A stretch of DNA of 47,277 nucleotides from the NCBI GenBank assembly GCA_019456195.1, contig VRUK01000039.1, positions 1 to 47,277 on the forward strand. Reading direction: 5' to 3'. Position numbers and translations under genes: made by a program. A model generated the notes under the pieces. It was not told where the DNA came from, ran no database searches, and was given only the letters and a program-made list of their open reading frames with translations. This document shows positions 25,278-34,049 of this stretch, one piece after another. Source of the stretch: Planctomycetota bacterium (GTDB lineage: Bacteria; Planctomycetota; Phycisphaerae; Sedimentisphaerales; Anaerobacaceae). Numbering within the stretch: the stretch's first letter is position 1; every line of letters begins with the position of its first letter.

Positions 25278-26543
25278 ATGGCTGGTACGAAAGAGATTGA
25301 AAAAACATACGAACTGGCGAAGCAGCGATATGCCGAGCTTGGTGTTGATACGGAAACAGCAATGGAAAAGCTCAGCAGCATAGCGATATCACTGCATTGC
25401 TGGCAGGGCGATGATGTTGGAGGATTTGATAAAGCCCAGGAAACTCTCGGTGGCGGCATAATGGCAACCGGCGCCTATCCCGGAAAAGCACGGACCGCCG
25501 ATGAGCTGCGTACGGATTTGGAAAAGACTTTGAGCCTGATACCGGGCAAACATCGGCTGAACCTGCACGCGATGTACGCCGAGACAAAAGGCAAAGTCGA
25601 GCGTAACGAGTTGGCCCCGGAGCATTTTACTACCTGGATTGACTGGGCCAAGGCAAACGGCCTGGGAATGGATTTTAACGGCTCCTTCTTTTCGCACCCG
25701 AAAGCCGAAACCGGTTTCACATTATCCAGTGCCGATGAGCAGGTTCGCAGCTTCTGGGTCGAGCATGGTATCGTGTGCCGAAAAATCGGCGCTGCGATGG
25801 GAAAGCAGTTGGGAACGCCCTGTGTTACGAACTTATGGATTCCCGACGGATATAAAGATGTACCCGTTGATCGCAAGGCACCTCGCCAGCGCCTCAAACA
25901 GTCACTTGATGAGATATTTGCCGAACTGATAGACAGAAACTTCCTTCTGGATGCCGTCGAGAGCAAACTTTTCGGCATCGGCTCGGAAAGTTATGTCGTC
26001 GGCTCTCATGAATTCTATTTGAGTTATGCACTCGAAAATAAAACCCTGCTCTGCCTCGACGCCGGCCACTTTCATCCAACCGAAGTTGTCTCCGACAAGA
26101 TATCATCCGTCCTGACATTTCTCGACGAAATACTGCTCCATGTCAGCAGGGGCGTACGATGGGACAGCGACCATGTGGTTATTCTTTCGGACGAGCTTCG
26201 TGCAATCGCCCAGCAGATTATTCGCGGTGATTATCTTCAAAGGGTGCACATCGGTCTTGACTTTTTCGACGCCAGCATTAACCGTATAGCGGCCTGGGTC
26301 ATTGGAACGCGTTGCATGATAAAGGCGCTGCTGATTGCCCTTCTCGAGCCGGTGCAGATGCTCCGAGAATTAGAGCTTGCTGATAATTATACCGAGCGTC
26401 TGGCGATGCTTGAAGAGCTAAAGACAATGCCCTTCGGCGCGGTATGGGATTACTATTGTACGAAAATGGAAGTTCCGCCGGCTCAGACATGGCTGGATGA
26501 GGTCAAAGCTTATGAAAAGGATGTTCTCGATAAACGCCGTTAA
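25278..26543 (+). CDS. rhaA: L-rhamnose isomerase
   Basis: A 421-residue cytoplasmic TIM-barrel enzyme that converts L-rhamnose to L-rhamnulose. Family marks include [15 protein letters not shown] near residue 36, [35 protein letters not shown] and [12 protein letters not shown] with metal-binding acid and His residues, and a WDSDHVV motif near residue 294. Length matches the E. coli enzyme (about 419). AAAGAGG lies ahead of the ATG. It provides the substrate for the rhamnulokinase at the start of the run. Confidence 0.96.
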   Translation: MAGTKEIEKTYELAKQRYAELGVDTETAMEKLSSIAISLHCWQGDDVGGFDKAQETLGGGIMATGAYPGKARTADELRTDLEKTLSLIPGKHRLNLHAMYAETKGKVERNELAPEHFTTWIDWAKANGLGMDFNGSFFSHPKAETGFTLSSADEQVRSFWVEHGIVCRKIGAAMGKQLGTPCVTNLWIPDGYKDVPVDRKAPRQRLKQSLDEIFAELIDRNFLLDAVESKLFGIGSESYVVGSHEFYLSYALENKTLLCLDAGHFHPTEVVSDKISSVLTFLDEILLHVSRGVRWDSDHVVILSDELRAIAQQIIRGDYLQRVHIGLDFFDASINRIAAWVIGTRCMIKALLIALLEPVQMLRELELADNYTERLAMLEELKTMPFGAVWDYYCTKMEVPPAQTWLDEVKAYEKDVLDKRR

Positions 26544-26581
26544 AGCGCATACGGTACACGGTTTATATTAAGGAAGAAGAT

Positions 26582-28009
26582 ATGGATACCGAACAGCCCT
26601 CGCAGCAAGCGCAGACTAAAAGTGAGTTTGAACGCGAACCGGTGCCGAAAAGCGCCCTGCTCGGCTTCAAGAGCTTCATTGGAATGTACGCCGGCGAGCA
26701 TTGCGCCGGAACCGAGTTAATGCTCGGGCCGCTATTTGTTGCCGCGGGAGTCGGTGTATTCGACTTAATTATTGGCCTTCTTCTCGGCAATGCCCTGGCA
26801 GTTCTTAGCTGGATGTTCATGTGTGCGCCTATCGCCATGCGCAGTCGTCTGACCCTCTACTTTCAACTGGAGAAAATCTGTGGCCGAAAGCTTGTTATCC
26901 TATACAACCTTGCCAATGGCGTGATGTTCTGCTTCCTCGCCGGGGCAATGGTAACAGTCTCGGCCACGGCTCTCGGAGTCTGGTTCAAATTCAAAATGCC
27001 GGGCCTCAACGACCTATACCCCAACAGTGTCGGCTGGGTAGTGGCTGTCGCTATTGCCGGCGGCCTCATTGCCATCGTTGCCGCCTACGGCTATCAAACC
27101 GTCGCTAAGTTTGCCAATATAGCCGCTCCGTGGATGGTCCTCGTATTTCTGGCATTCGGCTTTGTGGGTCTTCGGCAGTTCATCGAGGCAACCGGCACAG
27201 AGATCGGCTCTCTCGGCGACCTCTGGCATCTGGCTAAGACACAAATATGGAAGGGCGGCCCGCCGCAGGAAGGACAGGTAAAATTTACCTTCTGGCATGT
27301 GTTGTTCTTTGCCTGGTTCTGTAACATGGCAATGCACATCGGGATGAGCGACCTGTCCGTTTTTCGCTTCGCCCGCAAGAGCTGGTATGGCGTGGCAAGT
27401 GGTGCGGGTATGTACGTAGGACACTTTATGGCCTGGATCAGCGCCTCAATCCTCTATGCTTATCAGTTGCATCTGAATCCTACCGACACGGATGTGTTGC
27501 CGGGTCCCCTGGCATATCGAGCCGCCGGACTGGTTGGTCTGCTGTGTGTGATTATCGCCGGCTGGACAACTGCCAATCCGACTATCTACCGCGCGGGCCT
27601 GGCGTTCCAGGCCCTGTCGCCGAAATCCTCTCGTTTTAAGGTAACGCTTATAACAGGCGCCATTGCGACAATCGCCGGAATGTTCCCGGCTATCGCAATG
27701 AAACTGTTGGGTTTTGTGGCTCTGTACGGTCTGGTTCTCATGCCAATGGGTGCGGTTATCTTTGTCGATTTCTGGCTTATTCGAAAGTTTGGCATGCAGA
27801 GTTACTACGCCGAACTGAGCGAGAAGACCTTCAACTGGGCCGCCGGCCTGGCTTGGTTCATAACTCTGGCGATTGCCTGGGTGCTGGTGAAGTTCGCCGG
27901 CGTGCAGATTTTCTTCGTATCACTGCCCGGCTGGTTCGTTGCCGCCATTTTATACATCGTCCTGAGTAAGTTTTACCAGAAGAAACTGCGTCCCGAAGCG
28001 CCTCAATAA
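26582..28009 (+). CDS. NCS1-like (cytosine/purine permease type) transporter, possible deoxysugar importer
   Basis: A 475-residue membrane protein with about twelve membrane segments. The N-terminal GFKSFIGMYAGEHCAGTEL and the LeuT-like internal symmetry resemble nucleobase:cation symporter-1 proteins. Position directly after rhaA and before sugar aldolase genes, with no nucleobase gene nearby, suggests that it imports rhamnose or a related sugar rather than a base. That is inference from context; NCS1 proteins are not classic sugar carriers. AAGGAAG precedes the ATG. A 64-residue membrane protein follows within 14 bp. Confidence 0.78.
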   Translation: MDTEQPSQQAQTKSEFEREPVPKSALLGFKSFIGMYAGEHCAGTELMLGPLFVAAGVGVFDLIIGLLLGNALAVLSWMFMCAPIAMRSRLTLYFQLEKICGRKLVILYNLANGVMFCFLAGAMVTVSATALGVWFKFKMPGLNDLYPNSVGWVVAVAIAGGLIAIVAAYGYQTVAKFANIAAPWMVLVFLAFGFVGLRQFIEATGTEIGSLGDLWHLAKTQIWKGGPPQEGQVKFTFWHVLFFAWFCNMAMHIGMSDLSVFRFARKSWYGVASGAGMYVGHFMAWISASILYAYQLHLNPTDTDVLPGPLAYRAAGLVGLLCVIIAGWTTANPTIYRAGLAFQALSPKSSRFKVTLITGAIATIAGMFPAIAMKLLGFVALYGLVLMPMGAVIFVDFWLIRKFGMQSYYAELSEKTFNWAAGLAWFITLAIAWVLVKFAGVQIFFVSLPGWFVAAILYIVLSKFYQKKLRPEAPQ

Positions 28010-28022
28010 CAGGAGAATTAAA

Positions 28023-28217
28023 ATGCGTTCAATATTACAAATCATTTCACTGCTGGCATTGATTGCCTTAATATTGCCTTCGGTCCTGTTTCTTGCAGGC
28101 CGATTGGAATTGAATATGGTCAAATGGTTAATGCTTCTCGCTACGATAGTATGGTTTGTCACCGCTGCTCTATGGATGTGGAAAGACAACGGCGATGGAC
28201 AGCAGGAAACCGGTTAG
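28023..28217 (+). CDS. Small two-segment membrane protein
   Basis: A 64-residue protein with a perfect AGGAG ribosome site. It has two hydrophobic helices (about residues 5-26 and 33-53) and a short charged tail. It follows the NCS1-like transporter by 13 bases, so it may be an accessory subunit of it, much as other small proteins pair with secondary transporters. No family is recognised. The coding call rests on spacing, ribosome site and membrane pattern. Confidence 0.72.
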   Translation: MRSILQIISLLALIALILPSVLFLAGRLELNMVKWLMLLATIVWFVTAALWMWKDNGDGQQETG

Positions 28218-28269
28218 ATTGATAATTGTATAATTGCTGCAAGACAAAGCAGGTTGAAAGGAAAGAATT

Positions 28270-29166
28270 ATGCCTGAAGTAGATTCCTCAAAAGGTGAAA
28301 AAAAATTCTACGAAGATGTACCTATGAAGACCGAAGGCTTTTTCCTCAAAGGGGCGGGCTCTCTTGACTGGGGAATGAAGAACCGGCTCTCAAGGATTTT
28401 TAATCCCGATACCGGCCGGACGGTAATGTTTGCAATTGACCACGGCTACTTTCAGGGACCTACCACCGGACTCGAACGAATTGACCTGACCATCGTGCCG
28501 CTGATGCAATACGCCGACGCTATAATGCTCACTCGTGGAATTCTGCGAACCTCCGTACCGCCTTCGCTTACCAAACCGGTCGTGATGCGCTGCAGTGGCG
28601 GCCCGAGCATACTCAAGGAACTCTCGGATGAGCAGTTGGCCGTTGACATCGAGGACGCGATTCGCATGAATGTCTCGGCCATTACCCTGCAGGTATTTAT
28701 AGGTGGCGAATTCGAAACCCGTTCGGTACATAATATGACCCGGCTGGTGGATATGGGACTGCGGTACGGCATCCCGACAATGGCCGTAACGGCGGTGGGC
28801 AAAGATATGGTCCGGGATGCAAGATATTTCCGCCTGGCATGTAGAATCTGTGCAGAGCTTGGGGCACAGATTATCAAGACCTATTATGTTCCCGAAGGTT
28901 TTCAGACGATAACCGCTTCCTGTCCCGTTCCGATAGTAATGGCCGGAGGAAAGAAAATCCCCGTACTCGATGCGCTGACAATGGCATATAATGCTGTCCA
29001 GGAAGGAGCGTCAGGTGTGGATATGGGACGAAATATCTTCCAGGCTGATGCGCCCAAAGCGATGATGCAGACGGTTCACAAGGTTGTCCATGAAAATTTG
29101 AAGCCGGCTGATGCGCTCGATATGTACGAAACTCTTAAAAATGAAGAGCAGGCAAACCAGGATTGA
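28270..29166 (+). CDS. LsrF/DhnA-type class I aldolase
   Basis: A 298-residue DeoC/FbaB-superfamily barrel closest in pattern to LsrF, the thiolase/aldolase of AI-2 breakdown. Seen are [11 protein letters not shown] near residue 55, [24 protein letters not shown] with the Schiff-base Lys, and [14 protein letters not shown]. No lsr kinase or AI-2 transporter is present. In this setting it may split a phosphorylated deoxy-ketose or diketose. It precedes the epimerase-like gene, whose ATG begins two bases after its TGA. The family is secure; the substrate is inferred. GGAAAG precedes the ATG. Confidence 0.85.
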   Translation: MPEVDSSKGEKKFYEDVPMKTEGFFLKGAGSLDWGMKNRLSRIFNPDTGRTVMFAIDHGYFQGPTTGLERIDLTIVPLMQYADAIMLTRGILRTSVPPSLTKPVVMRCSGGPSILKELSDEQLAVDIEDAIRMNVSAITLQVFIGGEFETRSVHNMTRLVDMGLRYGIPTMAVTAVGKDMVRDARYFRLACRICAELGAQIIKTYYVPEGFQTITASCPVPIVMAGGKKIPVLDALTMAYNAVQEGASGVDMGRNIFQADAPKAMMQTVHKVVHENLKPADALDMYETLKNEEQANQD

Positions 29167-29168
29167 AA

Positions 29169-29897
29169 ATGTCAGGTAAACCTCTCTTAGAGCAGATTCG
29201 TAAAGCATCCCCCCTTATCAGCGTAGGGGTGCTCACCGCGGATTTAATGTCACTTGGTTCAGAGTTAAAACTCATGGACACGGCAGGCGTCAAACTGCTG
29301 CACGTTGATGTTATGGACGGCTGCTTTTGCCCGATGATGACGGTCGGACCCGGTTTTATAAAGGCCCTCAAAACTCCCCTGTTAAAAGACATACACCTGA
29401 TGATTGAAGAGCCTCTCGATAAGCTTGACAGCTACGTCGCCGCTGGTGCCGATATGATTACCGTTCACGTTGAATCATGTCGCCATGTACATCGCGTTCT
29501 GCAAAAGTTAAGAGAATACACCAATGCCAACGATCCCAATAGAGGCATCCTCCGCGGCATAGCCCTGAATCCTGGCACACCTCTTGAGGTCATCGCGCCG
29601 CTTATAGATGAATTGGAAATGGTTTTTCTGCTGGCGGTCAATCCGGGATGGAGCGGACAGAAGTTTATTCCTTCTACTCAAGGTCGGCTCAGTCGATTAA
29701 GAAGAATGCTAACCGGCGAGAATAAAGATATTCTTATAGGTGTTGACGGAGGAATCACTCGCGATAACATAGCAGATGTTGCTCGAATAGATACCGATAT
29801 TATAGTTACAGGAAGCGCGGTCTTCGATGGCAAAGCACCTCTTGAAAACGCCCGGCTTATGATAAATGCAGTAAATGATGCTGCCAAAAAAGCCTGA
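29169..29897 (+). CDS. Ribulose-phosphate 3-epimerase-like protein (divergent)
   Basis: A 242-residue TIM barrel of the RPE family. Metal-site motifs are kept: LLHVDVMDG (His, Asp), IHLMIEEP (His) and IGVDGGI (Asp). Other sites differ from standard RPE: the usual SPSILSADF reads VGVLTADL, and DGHFVPN reads DGCFCPM. It is probably a paralogue that epimerises a different ketose phosphate. ATG 29169 follows the aldolase stop by two bases, so the pair is coupled. The pairing with an LsrF-type aldolase resembles sugar-phosphate processing modules; the actual substrate is unknown. Confidence 0.82.
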   Translation: MSGKPLLEQIRKASPLISVGVLTADLMSLGSELKLMDTAGVKLLHVDVMDGCFCPMMTVGPGFIKALKTPLLKDIHLMIEEPLDKLDSYVAAGADMITVHVESCRHVHRVLQKLREYTNANDPNRGILRGIALNPGTPLEVIAPLIDELEMVFLLAVNPGWSGQKFIPSTQGRLSRLRRMLTGENKDILIGVDGGITRDNIADVARIDTDIIVTGSAVFDGKAPLENARLMINAVNDAAKKA

Positions 29898-29942
29898 CGC
29901 AAATTATATATTGTATGAACTACTAAAAATACACCGGAAATA

Positions 29943-31142
29943 ATGATGACTAATAACGAGTCAAAGCAAAATTCTTTGAAGCAGTTAGCTAAAATAGCAC
30001 CGATTGTCCGTGGGCTTCTTGCAGAGCCGACAGGTAACCAGGATATACCCTACAACCCCGTCATCTTGAAATCGCTGACGAGCAAAGAAGCTGTTGATTT
30101 CGCCGATTCTGCGAACAATGCCCAGGCTTCGGAGTATCCATCACCTTTGAATAAGGATCTGGGCATCCCGATTTTTCCGGAGGCCCTTGATTTAAACAAC
30201 CCGATCGAAGAACTCCGCAAAAATTTAAGCGATTCTATTGCAGGTTACTCGGCGCAGTACAATTCGAAGCCCCAAATTATATGTCTTCGCAATCTGGGAA
30301 TACTTTTTGTTGACCCGGGTCACAATAAACCTGAGTTGCCGCTGAAAAATAAAGTTGCGCTGGTAACCGGCGCCGCCGGGGCCATCGGATACGGCATTTG
30401 CTGTGGACTTCTGGAAAAAGGTTGTCATCTGGCAGCAACTGACCTTCCAGGCAAAAAGCTTGACAGATTCACAACCGACCTGAAACAAATGGCCGGTGAC
30501 CGCATCATAGGAATTCCAATCGATGTCACTGATGAGGATTCTGTTGTACAAGGCTTAGAAAGTGTTTCTCTTGTTTGGGGCGGTATCGATATTGTGGTTG
30601 TAAATGCGGGTATTCCCCTGGCTAAATTTCTGAAGGACATTGATCTCGATGACTTTCGCAGGCTCGAAAAAGTAAACGTCGAAGGTACTTTCCTTACGCT
30701 TCGTGAAATCACCCGTCATTTTATCCTTCAGGACACAGGGGGGGATGTTGTTATCGTATCGACGAAGAACGTTCCCAGCCCGGGTGCCGGCTTCGGAGCT
30801 TATAGCGCCACAAAAGCAGCGTCTCATCAGTTGGGGCGTATTGCCAGTCTTGAATTGGCTCAATACGGCGTTCGAGTAAATATGGTTGCGCCGGATGCGG
30901 TATTTTCCGAAGGTAAGTACAAGTCCGGCTTATGGGAAGAAATCGGCCCAGATCGAATGAAAGCTCGAGGGCTTGATGAGGATGGTTTGCAGGAGTATTA
31001 CCAGGGCAGGAATCTGTTAAAAGCCAAAATTACGGGACGGCATGTATCCAACGCCGTACTGTTCTTTGCCACGCGCCAAACACCTACAACAGGTGCCACG
31101 ATTCCTGTTGATGGGGGACTGCCGGATGCCACACCAAGATAA
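29943..31142 (+). CDS. SDR dehydrogenase with aldolase-like N-terminal extension (lactaldehyde dehydrogenase half of a split RhaEW)
   Basis: A 399-residue protein. Residues about 130-395 form a short-chain dehydrogenase: VTGAAGAIGYGI (NAD loop), VVNAGIP, and the catalytic YSATK. Residues 1-130 are an extension whose end (PQIICLRNLGILFVD) looks like the last strand pair of class II aldolases. In many bacteria the rhamnulose-1-phosphate aldolase and this SDR are one polypeptide (aldolase first). Here they are two genes, with the SDR first. The likely role is NAD-dependent oxidation of L-lactaldehyde. ATG 29943 is used; ATG 29946 is equally possible. Confidence 0.85.
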   Translation: MMTNNESKQNSLKQLAKIAPIVRGLLAEPTGNQDIPYNPVILKSLTSKEAVDFADSANNAQASEYPSPLNKDLGIPIFPEALDLNNPIEELRKNLSDSIAGYSAQYNSKPQIICLRNLGILFVDPGHNKPELPLKNKVALVTGAAGAIGYGICCGLLEKGCHLAATDLPGKKLDRFTTDLKQMAGDRIIGIPIDVTDEDSVVQGLESVSLVWGGIDIVVVNAGIPLAKFLKDIDLDDFRRLEKVNVEGTFLTLREITRHFILQDTGGDVVIVSTKNVPSPGAGFGAYSATKAASHQLGRIASLELAQYGVRVNMVAPDAVFSEGKYKSGLWEEIGPDRMKARGLDEDGLQEYYQGRNLLKAKITGRHVSNAVLFFATRQTPTTGATIPVDGGLPDATPR

Positions 31143-31221
31143 GAGTCATCGCCAGGCCGTATCAACCGGCAGGAAACTAAAATAATAAAAATATTGTCAG
31201 AGGTACGAAAGGAAACATTTA

Positions 31222-32421
31222 ATGAACAAAGCGCTTGCAGAGCTGATAAGAATATCGAATGAAACCGGAGGAGATCCAACCCTTGTTCAGGGCGGAGGCG
31301 GTAATACGTCTGTAAAGACGGCCGATGGAAAATATATGTATATCAAGGCCAGCGGTACGGCACTTAAAGATATGAATCAAAAACAAGGCTGGCGGAGAAT
31401 ACGCCTCGAGCCGGTCCTTGCGATATTAAAGGATGAGTCACTGCCTAAACTCGATGCGTCCACTCGCGAGCCTAAGGTCGTAAACATGCTGCTTGATGCA
31501 TGCGATGATAACGTTAAAACAATCGCCCGTCCCTCCGTGGAAGCCCACCTGCACGCTTGTCTGAATACTTGCGTAATTCATCTGCATCCGAGTGCCGCTG
31601 GAGCTTATGTGAATGCGAAAAACGGAAAGGCAAAACTCGCTATACTTTTTAAGGACGAAAATCTTCCGCCACTTTGGGTCCCTTACACAGACCCCGGCTT
31701 TCTGCTTGCAAAAAAAATAGCCCGGCTGGTTGATAGCTATCAAGGCAAATTCGGCAAAAAGCCATCAATTCTTTTCCTGGAAAAACACGGGCTTTTCATT
31801 ACATCAAAAACCGCCACCGGTGCTTTGCGGCTTGTACGCAGCGTAATGAAACGCTGCAACAGCAAACTCAAACAGCCCAGGGGCGGATGTGCAAAAGCAG
31901 TTCAACAGGAAAAAATCAGCGACCTTAAGCTCTGCATTGAACGGGCATGTTTCCAGGCTGCCCGTAAGCGCCCAACGATATGGTATTATTACAACGATGC
32001 TATTGCCGATTTCTTAAATCAAAAAGATGCAAAGAAAATGCTTTCCGGTTCTTTAACGCCTGATGAGTTGGTTTACGCCAATGGCCCCGCGATGTGGATA
32101 GAGTTGTCAAAAAGCAAAAAGTCATTTTCAAAAGCAGTGCTCGAAAGAAAATCAAAAAGTATTGCAGGCCGACTTAAACAGCAGAAACAAAAGGGCAAAA
32201 AACCTTATGTAGCGTTTCTGGTTAAAAACATCGGCCTCTTTGTCGCCGGGACAGAAAAGATTGCTCCGACCGTAAGAGATATTGTCCTGTACTCGATGTT
32301 CATTCGCACCAATGCCTATCGAATGGGCGGAATTCTCACTTTGAACAAGCGCCAGGAGGATTTCATAAATAACTGGGAATCCGAGGCCTTCCGAAAGAAA
32401 TTGGCAGCCGGTAAATCTTGA
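31222..32421 (+). CDS. Class II aldolase, probable rhamnulose-1-phosphate aldolase
   Basis: A 399-residue zinc aldolase expected to split rhamnulose 1-phosphate into dihydroxyacetone phosphate and L-lactaldehyde. The first half shows QGGGGNTSVK, KASGTALKDM, the Glu and His-x-His zinc site in SVEAHLHACL...VIHLHPS, and the third His in EKHGLFITS. The second half (about 270-399) is a worn repeat of the same fold (AFLVKNIGLFVAGTEK). This two-domain form is that of the N-terminal part of fused RhaEW proteins. AAAGGAA precedes the ATG. It ends the rhamnose run, 29 bp from a converging gene. Confidence 0.87.
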   Translation: MNKALAELIRISNETGGDPTLVQGGGGNTSVKTADGKYMYIKASGTALKDMNQKQGWRRIRLEPVLAILKDESLPKLDASTREPKVVNMLLDACDDNVKTIARPSVEAHLHACLNTCVIHLHPSAAGAYVNAKNGKAKLAILFKDENLPPLWVPYTDPGFLLAKKIARLVDSYQGKFGKKPSILFLEKHGLFITSKTATGALRLVRSVMKRCNSKLKQPRGGCAKAVQQEKISDLKLCIERACFQAARKRPTIWYYYNDAIADFLNQKDAKKMLSGSLTPDELVYANGPAMWIELSKSKKSFSKAVLERKSKSIAGRLKQQKQKGKKPYVAFLVKNIGLFVAGTEKIAPTVRDIVLYSMFIRTNAYRMGGILTLNKRQEDFINNWESEAFRKKLAAGKS

Positions 32422-32450
32422 TTCAAAACTTACTGCTAAAGGCTTCAGAT

Positions 32451-33704
32451 CTATTTGTCTTTTATATCGTATGCCATCATGGCATTACCGTGACGGACAT
32501 AGAGCCGGCCGTCGGATATTGCCGGATGCCCCCAATGTTGCCCGTCGCCTTCGGTAACGCCGAATGAGCTGACTATATCGAAGCCCTTTGGCGAAGGCTT
32601 CACCAGAGCCACATCTCCGGTATTTTCATCGTAACAGTACAGCATACCGTCGGCATATATAATCGAGCCCTTGTTCCCGTTCCAGGTAGCTTTATACATA
32701 ACTTTCCCGCTGTCCCAGTCAAGACAGACCCAGTCGCCCTTTGGAATGCCGTCGAAGGTCGAGCCGTACAGATAGCCATCGACCAGCACGATCCCGCCGT
32801 GGCCGCTGTCAAGAGTCTGGTCATTCCATTTCTCCCTGGCCGATGTCCCGTCGGCTGAAAGCTCGAACATCACCCCGCCCCTTGTAAATTCGCGCTCGAC
32901 CGCGCTGGTAACATACACACGCCCGTCTTTATAAGTCGGCGTAACGCCGCCGGTATCGGATGGTGTCACGTAAGGTTCTCGCCAGATTAATTTGCCGTTG
33001 TCTGCGTTTACACAGATGACAGATTTTTGAATCATATTTATAAGCAGGCGATTGCCGCCTCTTTCGATAAGAATAGGCGAGCTGTAAACCGATTTCTCAT
33101 CCAGACCGGCAGTGGCCCAGATAGTCCTCCCCGTCATTTTATCCAGCGCAACAATTGTGCCTTTTTTGCCGCCCGGCGTACAATAGATCTTCCGTCCGTC
33201 GATTAACGGCGAGCCGCACATGCCCCATTGAATGTTCTTTCCCTCGAACTTCGTCAGAGTATCTATTTGCCAGACCTTTTCGCCCGTCCGGCTCTTAAAG
33301 CAGACCATGTTCCCCGTACCGCTGAATACATATACTCGCTCGCCGTCAACCGTAGGTGTTGTCCGTGTCCCTTTGTACGAACGTGTCCATTCCGGCCCAT
33401 AAGATTCTTTCCATTTCAGATTCCCCTCAATATCATATGCGAAAAGAAATCCTTCCCCGTCAATCATACCGGTCGTATATACGAATCCACTCGCTATAGC
33501 CACAGAAGAAAAACCTATACCCAAACCCTCCACCGACCACAATTGCTTCGGCCCACTTGAAGGCCATTTTTTCAAAAGCCCGGTCTCAGTGGATTTTCCA
33601 TCTCGATGAGGCCCTCGGAACTGTGGCCAGTCATCACCAAAACAAATCCCGCCAACCAAAAGAATACTCAAAAAAAACATGATAACGCTTTTAAGATTGC
33701 TCAT
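32451..33704 (-). CDS. Secreted PQQ-like beta-propeller protein (WPQFRGP type)
   Basis: A 417-residue exported protein. The ATG at 33704 has AAAAGGAA upstream and opens a signal peptide (hydrophobic core about residues 8-22); the frame is open 22 codons further, but without a ribosome site. The mature start DDWPQFRGPHRDGKS is the signature of a large planctomycete family. The rest is a seven- to eight-bladed propeller with repeated GKLIW/GEKVW-type blade strands. No PQQ-enzyme catalytic motif is evident, so a binding or scaffold role is likely. It lies opposite to the adjoining rhamnose run. Confidence 0.88.
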   Translation of the reverse strand: MSNLKSVIMFFLSILLVGGICFGDDWPQFRGPHRDGKSTETGLLKKWPSSGPKQLWSVEGLGIGFSSVAIASGFVYTTGMIDGEGFLFAYDIEGNLKWKESYGPEWTRSYKGTRTTPTVDGERVYVFSGTGNMVCFKSRTGEKVWQIDTLTKFEGKNIQWGMCGSPLIDGRKIYCTPGGKKGTIVALDKMTGRTIWATAGLDEKSVYSSPILIERGGNRLLINMIQKSVICVNADNGKLIWREPYVTPSDTGGVTPTYKDGRVYVTSAVEREFTRGGVMFELSADGTSAREKWNDQTLDSGHGGIVLVDGYLYGSTFDGIPKGDWVCLDWDSGKVMYKATWNGNKGSIIYADGMLYCYDENTGDVALVKPSPKGFDIVSSFGVTEGDGQHWGHPAISDGRLYVRHGNAMMAYDIKDK

Positions 33705-33930
33705 AACAAAAGTTCCTTTTAGACTTTTTGACCTGATATTTGTATATGATCCGTTCCCGCCGTTTTTCAATAAAGCCTAATCAGCGGGGGTATTCTGTAA
33801 TCTTTATATTACCAGAATCCACTTGCCTGTTCCAGATTGTTCTGTTAATCCCGAATATCACCTCGAAAAACCGAAGAAAAAAACTGTAGGTGCCGTTTTG
33901 AAGCTCTATTTACAAAAAAACGGCAAAATG

Positions 33931-33951
33931 GCAACCATCCGGTTGCTTTTT
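33931..33951 (+). other. Hairpin with T-tract overlapping the E1 promoter
   Basis: GCAACC (33931-33936), four bases, GGTTGC (33941-33946), then TTTTT (33947-33951) has the look of a short intrinsic terminator on the + strand. No + strand gene ends near it, and its right arm overlaps the -35 box of the next promoter. It may block read-through from antisense or upstream transcription, or be an operator. Confidence 0.35.
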
Positions 33952-33972
33952 ACCGGCAGAGTGTGATATACT
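33943..33972 (+). promoter_or_regulatory. Promoter of the E1-E2-fucose isomerase run
   Basis: TTGCTT (33943-33948) and TATACT (33967-33972) are 18 bp apart, with the RNA start near 33979 and the ATG at 34050. The remaining gap from 33705 to 33942 is AT-rich and contains no open gene. Confidence 0.55.
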
Positions 33973-34049
33973 ACCGGTTTTCAATGTTTTTAGCAGATTA
34001 GGTTCGGTGTTGTTACCACCTAAACATAGATTTTGAGGAGATTTACAAT

